A DNA stretch of 38,869 nt from NCBI GenBank assembly GCA_947165435.1, contig CAMVAI010000026.1, positions 1 through 38,869 of the forward strand, given 5' to 3'. Origin of the DNA: an uncultured Prevotella sp. (GTDB taxonomy: Bacteria; Bacteroidota; Bacteroidia; Bacteroidales; Bacteroidaceae). Below the pieces are notes generated by a model. The model did no database searches, was not told where the DNA came from, and saw only the letters and a list, made by a program, of their open reading frames with translations. Each line of letters starts with the position of its first letter. Position 1 is the first letter of the stretch. This document shows positions 32,974 through 38,869 of this stretch, piece by piece. The translations under genes were made by a program, and so were the position numbers.

Positions 32974-34461
32974 ATGGAAAACAAGAAATATTATTTTGCC
33001 GTTGACCTTGGTGCAACCAGTGGGCGTACCATCCTGGGCACCCTCGCCAACGGTCGGCTGGAACAGGAGGAAATAACCCGGTTTCCTAATAACCTGATTG
33101 AGACGGGCGGACACTTCTACTGGGACATCTATGCGCTCTATTTCGAGATGATCAAAGGCCTGCAGGCTGTTGCCAAGCGGGGCATCGAGATAACCAGCAT
33201 CGGTATCGATACATGGGGCGTTGACTTCGTGTTTGTCGGCGAGGATGGTGCTCTGCTGCGCAATCCCGTGGCTTATCGCGACCCGCATACCTTCGGGCGC
33301 ATGGAGGAGTATTTGGACAAGGTAGTGCCCAAAAAGGATGTGTATGACATTACCGGCATCCAGTTTATGAACTTCAATTCGCTCTTCCAGTTCTATGCCA
33401 TGCAGCAGGATGGCAATGTGGCACTGAAGATGGCGAAGAAGATTCTCTTCGTGCCCGATGCCCTGTCGTGGATGCTGACGGGCGAGGCTGTATGCGAATA
33501 CACAATAGCCTCGACCAGTCAGATGCTCGACCCGCGTACCGGCGACCTGTCGGAGAAACTGCTGGCAAGCGTAGGACTGACTCGTGAGCAGTTTGGACGT
33601 ATGGTACAGCCCGGCGAGCAGATTGGCGTGCTGACAGAGGAGGTACAGAAGATGACGGGCTTAGGCCCGGTGCCGGTGATTGCCGTGCCGGGGCATGACA
33701 CCGCCAGTGCCGTGGCTGCCGTACCTGCCAAGGACGAGCGCTTTGCCTACCTGAGTAGCGGCACATGGAGCCTGATGGGCATCGAGACGAAGCATGCTGT
33801 CATCAACGACCGCTCCTATGAACTGAACTTCACCAACGAGGGCGGTATCGAGGGCACTACGCGCTTCTTGAAGAATATCTGCGGCATGTGGCTCTATGAG
33901 CGGTGCCGCAAGGAGTGGCCCGAAGAGGTGCGCAAGCTGTCGCATCCGGAGTTGCAAGGGTCGGCCATGCAGATTGAGGCTTTCCGCAGCATCATCAACC
34001 CCGACGACAAGGCGTTCGCCAATCCCCCGTCGATGATTGAAGCCATCAAGCAGTATTGCCGCGAGACGGGACAGGATGTGCCCGAGTCGCCGGCGGAAAT
34101 CTGCCGCTGCATCTTCGACTCGCTGGCTCTGCGCTATCGTCAGGTGTTCAACTGGCTGAAGGAATTTGCCGACTTCGAACTCAGCGTGCTGCATGTCATC
34201 GGTGGTGGCTCGCTGAATAAATATCTCACACAGTTCACGGCCGACTCACTGGGCGTGGAAGTGCTGGCCGGGCCGCAGGAGTGTACAGCCATCGGTAACA
34301 TCATGCTGCAGGCCAAGGCCAGCGGCGACGTGGCCGACATCTGGGAGATGCGCCGCATCATTGCCAATTCGGTTGACATGGTGGCCTATCATCCTACGAA
34401 GGATCAGGCAGCATGGGATGCTGCTTACGAGAAATTCCTGTCGATTGTCAGCAAAAAATAA
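32974..34461 (+). CDS. rhaB: Rhamnulokinase
   Basis: A 495-residue FGGY-family kinase that phosphorylates L-rhamnulose to rhamnulose-1-phosphate. The N-terminal phosphate loop DLGATSGR is at 11-18; IDTWGVDFVF and a C-terminal HVIGGGSLNKYLTQFTADSLGVEVLAGPQECTAIGN (sugar-kinase nucleotide-binding block) are complete. The length is usual. First gene of the rhamnose operon. The start ATG follows an AAAATAAA stretch typical of Bacteroidota genes with weak Shine-Dalgarno sequences. Confidence 0.94.
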   Translation: MENKKYYFAVDLGATSGRTILGTLANGRLEQEEITRFPNNLIETGGHFYWDIYALYFEMIKGLQAVAKRGIEITSIGIDTWGVDFVFVGEDGALLRNPVAYRDPHTFGRMEEYLDKVVPKKDVYDITGIQFMNFNSLFQFYAMQQDGNVALKMAKKILFVPDALSWMLTGEAVCEYTIASTSQMLDPRTGDLSEKLLASVGLTREQFGRMVQPGEQIGVLTEEVQKMTGLGPVPVIAVPGHDTASAVAAVPAKDERFAYLSSGTWSLMGIETKHAVINDRSYELNFTNEGGIEGTTRFLKNICGMWLYERCRKEWPEEVRKLSHPELQGSAMQIEAFRSIINPDDKAFANPPSMIEAIKQYCRETGQDVPESPAEICRCIFDSLALRYRQVFNWLKEFADFELSVLHVIGGGSLNKYLTQFTADSLGVEVLAGPQECTAIGNIMLQAKASGDVADIWEMRRIIANSVDMVAYHPTKDQAAWDAAYEKFLSIVSKK

Positions 34462-34508
34462 ATCAAAAAAATATTAATCCAAAGACCCGTTACCCCCATT
34501 TTGGTCTT

Positions 34509-34535
34509 CCCCCCTCTCGGGGGATAAGAGGGGGG
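34509..34535. repeat. REP-like hairpin in the kinase-isomerase spacer
   Basis: Stem CCCCCCTC (34509-34516) with GAGGGGGG (34528-34535) and a loop carrying GGGGG. Together with ACCCCC-type sequence beside it, it resembles the arms of the inverted repeat near fusA in composition and layout. It lies 8 bp before the isomerase ATG. Confidence 0.65.
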
Positions 34536-34542
34536 CTTCATT

Positions 34543-35973
34543 ATGGCTAAACCATTAGTTGAAACCAAAGCAAAGGTGGGCGTGTTCTCTATCGCCCTGC
34601 AGGCTTACCTGCCTCAGTTCCCACAGCTCGTTCCTAACTTCGAGCAGCAGTATGAAGACTTCAAGAAGACACTGCCCGACAGCATTGAGATTATCGATGG
34701 CGGCATGGTGACCACCAAGGAGCAGTCAATGGCTGCCGGCGACAAGTTCCGCGCTGCCGATGTGGATCTTGTCATCCTGCAGATGCTTACCTACTGCACC
34801 TCTTATAATATGCTGCCCGCCGTGCGCGACCTGGATGTGCCCGTGGTCATCGTTAACCTGCAGAAGAAGTTGGCTCCCGACTATGCCAAGACCGACATCC
34901 CCACGTGGCTGGGCGACCTCTATGCCTGTGGTGCCATCGGTGAGATGGTGGCCGACCTGAACCGTGCCGGCAAGCGCTCGGCAGTCATCACCGGCGTTGT
35001 AGAAGGTGGCGACCCCGGCGTACAGGCTGAGATTGAAGACTGGTGCCGTGCCGCACAGGTGCGCCGCCGCTTCCGCGATACCAACATCGCACAGATCGGC
35101 CGTCCGTATCCCGGCATGATGGACCTCTACATCGACGAGACCAACCTCTATCACCGTATGTTCGTCTATACCAAGCAGTTCGACTGGGAGCAGATGTGGG
35201 CCATTGCCGACAATATCACCGACGAGGAGGCTATCCGCGCCAAGGCACAGGACATCCTCGACACCTTCGAGATTGAGGGTGGCGGCACCATCGAGAAAGT
35301 ATGGGACATGGCGAAGTATGTCGTCGCATTCGAGCAGTGGGTGAAGGACGAGAAACTCGGCATGATTGCCTCTCACTATGCAGGCTTCGCACAGGGCGTG
35401 GCCGGCAAGCTCGACTCAATGCTGATTCCCGCCTTCTCGATGCTCATCAAGCAGCATACGGCCTGCGCCGTGGAGGGCGACATGAAGGTGGCTATGGCCA
35501 TGTCGATCCTGAAGACCATCAGTGGTACGGGCACGCTGGCTGAGATGTATAGCATTGACTTCCCGAAGGACATCTGCATCATCGGTCACTCCGGCTCTGG
35601 CGACTACGACATCTCGCAGGCTCACAAGCCCACGATGAAGATTGTGCCCGTGTTCCACGGCAAGACCGGTGGCGGCTATCTCACGCAGTTCTATCCTCCT
35701 GTAGGCCCTGTCACCTATCTGGCCATCACGCAGGACAAGAACGGTGTCTTTAAATTCGTGGCCGCAGAGGGTGTCAACGAGGAAGGCGAAATCTTCATGT
35801 TTGGCGATACCAACATGCGCACGAAGTTCTCGCTGCCTTGCCGTGAGTTCGTCAACAAGTGGAGCGAGGCCGGTCCTACCCACCACATGGCAGCCGCCGT
35901 GGGTCACCACATCGACACCATCCTGAAGGTAGCCAAGATTCTGAACATCGAGTGTGACGTAGTTTGCAGATAA
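34543..35973 (+). CDS. L-arabinose/L-fucose isomerase-family protein, probable rhamnose isomerase
   Basis: A 476-residue cytoplasmic enzyme of the AraA/FucI fold, not the TIM-barrel RhaA family usual in rhamnose operons. The four metal ligands of AraA have equivalents by eye: E311 (VEGDMKVA, cf. GEGDWKTA), E334 (LAEMYSIDF, cf. MEDYTYHF), H349 (IGHSG) and H447/H448 (PTHHMA). Flanked by rhamnulokinase, a sugar transporter and rhamnulose-1-phosphate aldolase, it fills the place of the L-rhamnose to L-rhamnulose isomerase, and no other isomerase is in the operon. The role is therefore inferred from position; arabinose or fucose isomerisation is the alternative, but no ribulokinase or fuculose gene is nearby. 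Length is near that of AraA (about 500). Confidence 0.8.
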   Translation: MAKPLVETKAKVGVFSIALQAYLPQFPQLVPNFEQQYEDFKKTLPDSIEIIDGGMVTTKEQSMAAGDKFRAADVDLVILQMLTYCTSYNMLPAVRDLDVPVVIVNLQKKLAPDYAKTDIPTWLGDLYACGAIGEMVADLNRAGKRSAVITGVVEGGDPGVQAEIEDWCRAAQVRRRFRDTNIAQIGRPYPGMMDLYIDETNLYHRMFVYTKQFDWEQMWAIADNITDEEAIRAKAQDILDTFEIEGGGTIEKVWDMAKYVVAFEQWVKDEKLGMIASHYAGFAQGVAGKLDSMLIPAFSMLIKQHTACAVEGDMKVAMAMSILKTISGTGTLAEMYSIDFPKDICIIGHSGSGDYDISQAHKPTMKIVPVFHGKTGGGYLTQFYPPVGPVTYLAITQDKNGVFKFVAAEGVNEEGEIFMFGDTNMRTKFSLPCREFVNKWSEAGPTHHMAAAVGHHIDTILKVAKILNIECDVVCR

Positions 35974-36109
35974 TAACGGAATCCCGGAATCCCGAAAATC
36001 CCGAAATCCCGGAAATCCCGAAATATCGGAATCCCGAAATATCGTAATAACGTAATATCGTAATAACGAAATACCGTAACAACGAAACAACGAAACAACG
36101 AAATACCAA
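35974..36109. repeat. Degenerate 8-9 nt repeat spacer
   Basis: The whole 136-bp spacer is built from about 15 variants of an 8-9 nt word, moving from GGAATCCC/GAAATCCC through GAAATATC and GTAATAAC to GAAACAAC and GAAATACC. No promoter box or hairpin interrupts it. A shorter run of the same words is at 37446-37484 before the aldolase. Confidence 0.8.
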
Positions 36110-37438
36110 ATGGCTAATTCTGGATCTTTGAAGAGCACCATCGCGGTGTCTCTCACTAATTACCTCGATGCCGGTGCTATTGTGGCTGGCGCTTCCGGAT
36201 TGACCCTGTGGCAGAACTACCTCGGACTCTCTGAGGTACACCTCGGTTGGCTCAACTTCATCTCGGCCAACTGTCTCGGTGCTGCCATCGGGGCCATCAT
36301 AGGTGGCTTCCTGGCCGACAAGTATGGGCGTAAGTTCATCTTCACCTATAATATGCTGGTCTATATGGTGGGTGTGCTGACGGTGATGTTCAGCGTCAAC
36401 TTCCCCATGTTGCTCTGCGGCTTCCTCATCACGGGCATCTCCGTGGGTGTGGGGGTGCCGGCATCGTGGACCTATATCTCCGAATCGTCCGAGGTGAACA
36501 ACCGCGGTCGTAACATCTGTATCTCACAGATGTCGTGGGGTTTCGGACCGATGTGCATCCTTCTGCTCGGTATGCTCTTCGCCCCCGGCGGCTATCTGTT
36601 CGGATGGGTGGAGGCTGTCGCTCATCTCTTTGGTGGCAGCGACATGTCGGCAGAGGCTGTCAACGCCTTCTCGTCGCGCATCGTGTTCTTCTCGCTGTTT
36701 GTCGTGGCCTTTATCGCTTGGAACCTACAGCGACAGCTGCAGGAGAGTGCGGAGTTTGAGGCCAACAAGTCGAAGCAGGCTGGTCTGATTGACAATATCA
36801 AGGTGCTGTTCTCCAACAGTATTGCCGTTAAGACGGTATGCTTCCTGGCTACTATCTACCTGACGTGGAACCTCGTGGCATCGGTGATGGGATTCTTCCA
36901 ACCGCATATCTACGAGACGGCAGGCGGGGTGAGCAACGAGCAGGCCAACTGGATGAACTGCATACAGTGGGCTATCATCGTCGGTGTGACATTCATCGTG
37001 TCGAAGCTTATCGACAAGACTTCTCATAAGCTCATCTATACCTTCGGGCTGCTGGTGGCTATCTCCGCCTGGCTGGTCATCGTCACCATCGGCGTCAACG
37101 GCATGATGGGGCTGTGGCTCTTTGCCATTCTCTGGGGTGTACAGGGTGGTTCGTCACCGCAGATTTTCTATGCGCTGTGGGGCAGCGAGCTGTTCCCTGC
37201 CAAGTTCCGTGCCGGTGCTCAGGGACTGATGTTCTTCATCGTGCGTGGCCTCTCGGCCATCTGGGGACTCATCTTTACCTATATCTATGGCGACAATGGC
37301 GAGGGTTTCACTGTTGCAGCCTTCTGCATGATAGCCCTGCTCTGCATCTCGTTGGTGGTGGGCTTCATGGGCGTGCCCAATACGCGTGGCCGTGCACTGG
37401 ACGACATCACTCGCGAACGCTACGGAGATAATTATTAA
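36110..37438 (+). CDS. MFS sugar transporter, probable L-rhamnose permease
   Basis: A 442-residue inner-membrane protein with about 12 transmembrane segments. The MFS sugar-porter signature GGFLADKYGRKFIF lies after TM2 (about 64-77) and RGRALDDITRE at the C terminus. It has a central cytoplasmic loop (about 205-230, LQRQLQESAEFEANKSKQ). It lies between the isomerase and aldolase, so it probably imports rhamnose. It is not the 10-TM RhaT type found in many rhamnose operons. Proton coupling is inferred from family. Confidence 0.88.
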   Translation: MANSGSLKSTIAVSLTNYLDAGAIVAGASGLTLWQNYLGLSEVHLGWLNFISANCLGAAIGAIIGGFLADKYGRKFIFTYNMLVYMVGVLTVMFSVNFPMLLCGFLITGISVGVGVPASWTYISESSEVNNRGRNICISQMSWGFGPMCILLLGMLFAPGGYLFGWVEAVAHLFGGSDMSAEAVNAFSSRIVFFSLFVVAFIAWNLQRQLQESAEFEANKSKQAGLIDNIKVLFSNSIAVKTVCFLATIYLTWNLVASVMGFFQPHIYETAGGVSNEQANWMNCIQWAIIVGVTFIVSKLIDKTSHKLIYTFGLLVAISAWLVIVTIGVNGMMGLWLFAILWGVQGGSSPQIFYALWGSELFPAKFRAGAQGLMFFIVRGLSAIWGLIFTYIYGDNGEGFTVAAFCMIALLCISLVVGFMGVPNTRGRALDDITRERYGDNY

Positions 37439-37445
37439 CTATTAA

Positions 37446-37484
37446 GCGAAATACCGAAATACCGCAATATCGTAACATCGTAAA
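37446..37484. repeat. Degenerate 8-9 nt repeat, second spacer
   Basis: GCGAAATACC, GAAATACC, GCAATATC, GTAACATC and GTAAAAAA words in a row, of the same kind as 35974-36109, in the 57-bp space before the aldolase gene. Confidence 0.7.
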
Positions 37485-37495
37485 AAATAAAATAA

Positions 37496-38317
37496 ATGAA
37501 ATCAATTTTAGAAGGCCGCCCCGAATTGAAAGCGGTGGTGTATCAGATTGCCGAGGTGACGGGCTACCTCTGGCAGAAAGGTTGGGCAGAACGTAACGGT
37601 GGAAACATCACTGTCAACGTAACCGAGTATATGGACGACGAGTGCAAGGCCATGCCGGCCATTGCTCCTGTCAAACAGGTTGGCATGACGCTGCCTTACC
37701 TGAAAGGGAAATATTTCTATTGCAAGGGAACGGGCAAACGCATGCGCGACCTTGCTAAGGAACCCATGCAGAACGGTTCGATTATCCGTATCTGCGACGA
37801 CTGCGCTTCCTATGAGGTCATTGCCGACGTGAATGTAGTGCCTACCAGTGAGTTACCCACTCACCTGGCTCTGCAGAACTACTTGTTAGAGACCGGTTCG
37901 TGCTACAAGGCTACCTTGCACACGCATCCTATCGAACTCGTGGCCATGAGCCATATCCAGCGTTTCTTGAAAGGCGATGAGATGACGCGTGTGCTCTGGT
38001 CGATGATTCCCGAGACGCTGGCCTTTGCTCCGCTGGGTATTGGCATTGTACCCTATGCTCTGCCTTCGTCCGTTGAACTGGCAAAGGCTACGCTGGAGCA
38101 GATCAAGACACACGATGTGGTGATGTGGGAGAAGCACGGTACCGTCGCCGTCGGCCAGGACATCATGGATGCCTTCGACCAGACTGACGTGCTCTGCAAG
38201 GCTGCCAACATCTATCTGTGTGCCCGCAACATGGGTTCTGAACCCGATGGCATGACTGAGGCTCAGATGAAAGAAGTGCAGGATGTGTTCAACCTCCCGA
38301 AGAAACGTCCCTGCTAG
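37496..38317 (+). CDS. rhaD: Rhamnulose-1-phosphate aldolase
   Basis: A 273-residue class II aldolase that splits rhamnulose-1-phosphate into DHAP and L-lactaldehyde. The zinc ligands H142 and H144 (LHTHP) and H214 (EKHGT) and the catalytic E119 (TSELPTH) match those of the E. coli enzyme (H141, H143, H212, E117). The N-terminal QKGWAERNGGNITV block is typical. Last gene of the operon, followed by a strong terminator at 38351-38398. No lactaldehyde reductase or dehydrogenase is in the window. Confidence 0.95.
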   Translation: MKSILEGRPELKAVVYQIAEVTGYLWQKGWAERNGGNITVNVTEYMDDECKAMPAIAPVKQVGMTLPYLKGKYFYCKGTGKRMRDLAKEPMQNGSIIRICDDCASYEVIADVNVVPTSELPTHLALQNYLLETGSCYKATLHTHPIELVAMSHIQRFLKGDEMTRVLWSMIPETLAFAPLGIGIVPYALPSSVELAKATLEQIKTHDVVMWEKHGTVAVGQDIMDAFDQTDVLCKAANIYLCARNMGSEPDGMTEAQMKEVQDVFNLPKKRPC

Positions 38318-38350
38318 AATAGGACGGTGTATAGCCACTTTTTAGGAAAT

Positions 38351-38398
38351 CTGACACGAAGCAGCATTTGCATGGCTTCGTGTCAGAGTCTTTTTTTT
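38351..38398 (+). terminator. Terminator of the rhamnose operon
   Basis: A perfect 12-bp stem (38351-38362 with 38375-38386) and 12-nt loop, followed by AGTC and eight T. Confidence 0.93.
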
Positions 38399-38537
38399 CG
38401 CTCTTATCGCGAGTGTTGCTAAGACATATTTGACCGTCTCTCTATAATATATAATAAGGTGTAAAGCCAATTTCCACATAAAAAATGACTCTAAAAATAT
38501 TTTTTTTCATAAAAAACGCATTTTTTTCTCGAAAAAG

Positions 38538-38568
38538 TTTGGTGATTCGAAAAATAGTCGTACCTTTG
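38538..38568 (+). promoter_or_regulatory. rRNA operon promoter
   Basis: TTTG (38538-38541), 19-bp spacer, TACCTTTG (38561-38568): a full consensus match, preceded by A/T-rich sequence (38480-38537) with long A and T tracts that may act as an UP-like element. Confidence 0.88.
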
Positions 38569-38820
38569 CATCCGCTTTCAGGGGTTACGCCTCTGGAGGT
38601 CACCAAGAAAAGAGTTCTTTGAGAAGCTTACATAAGACAGAGAAAGAGTAGTACAAGAAGCGGGAGCACCTGTTCCGTTGAGGGATGTGGATGCTCTCGG
38701 GTAATATTGAACGAACCGTCAATACAATTCTTTTTATGCTACCGGATAGAGCGTTCTGGGCACAGAGAACATAGTGTGCCGCACGGCTTTGCCGTACGGT
38801 GCCGAATGATACAGAATTTT
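38569..38820 (+). other. rRNA leader region
   Basis: A transcribed leader of about 245 nt between promoter and 16S, with no ORF. It holds GTTCTTTGA (38614-38622), similar to boxA antitermination sites in Bacteroidota rRNA leaders, and a 9-bp hairpin with one mismatch (38779-38787 with 38791-38799) that may be part of the processing stem. No tRNA was seen. Confidence 0.7.
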
Positions 38821-38869
38821 ACAATGTAGAGTTTGATCCTGGCTCAGGATGAACGCTAGCTACAGGCTT
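38821..38869 (+). rRNA. 16S ribosomal RNA, 5' end only
   Basis: ACAATGTAGAGTTTGATCCT at 38821-38840 followed by GGCTCAGGATGAACGCTAGC is the conserved 16S 5' end; AGAGTTTGATC corresponds to E. coli position 8, so the mature end is at about 38821. The GCTAGCTACAGGCTT continuation is typical of Bacteroidales. The gene runs out of the window. Confidence 0.97.

Noticed and set aside
30854..33016. 720-codon open frame on the minus strand
   Set aside because: Antisense to the PL11 lyase at 30836-32836 and the start of rhaB; composition typical of a shadow frame.

Overview
The window looks like a member of the Bacteroidota, most likely Prevotella/Segatella-like. The reasons are: 5' sequence of a 16S gene of Bacteroidales type at the right end; many promoters of the Bacteroidota form TTTG-N(18-21)-TAnnTTTG; two SusC/SusD pairs; and a short C-terminal tail (G..V...KG-[VIL]-YI-x-[NQ]-GKK) on several exported proteins. 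The genus is inferred, not proven, because only about 49 nt of 16S are present.

Layout, left to right. (1) 1-1067: an exported DUF4294-type protein on the + strand and a hairpin shared with the convergent operon. (2) 1068-9315, minus strand: one probable operon read right to left, with a 1494-aa family PL11 rhamnogalacturonan lyase fused to autotransporter-type beta-strand repeats, a second PL11 lyase, and a succinyl-CoA:acetate CoA-transferase. (3) 9316-14950, minus strand: an array of small, mostly self-contained transcription units, each with its own consensus promoter and several with a terminator. It holds two copies of an unnamed two-gene module (one intact or nearly so, one collapsed by an internal deletion), a relic of an exported-protein tail, a DUF4840-like lipoprotein, a 751-aa exported protein, an orphan antitoxin-like gene and a small protein of an unnamed family. 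Near-identical promoter repeats sit in front of unrelated genes. (4) 14983-18555, minus: the str operon rpsL-rpsG-fusA, with a 36-bp inverted repeat between rpsG and fusA. (5) 18560-19026: a gene-free stretch packed with tandem and inverted repeats. (6) 19058-28954, minus: susC-susD-susC-susD. (7) 29073-38398, plus: a two-domain SGNH acetylesterase, a third PL11 lyase, then rhamnulokinase, an arabinose/fucose-isomerase-fold enzyme, an MFS transporter and rhamnulose-1-phosphate aldolase. (8) 38538 to the end: rRNA promoter, leader and the start of 16S.

Together regions 2, 6 and 7 read as a rhamnogalacturonan-I (pectin) utilisation locus: deacetylation, backbone cleavage by three PL11 enzymes, outer-membrane import by two SusCD pairs, then rhamnose catabolism to DHAP and lactaldehyde. 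No regulator (hybrid two-component, AraC, ECF sigma) and no GH105, GH28 or GH106 gene is in the window. The least explained parts are the small-gene array at 9.3-15 kb, the lyase/autotransporter fusion, and the non-RhaA isomerase in the rhamnose operon.
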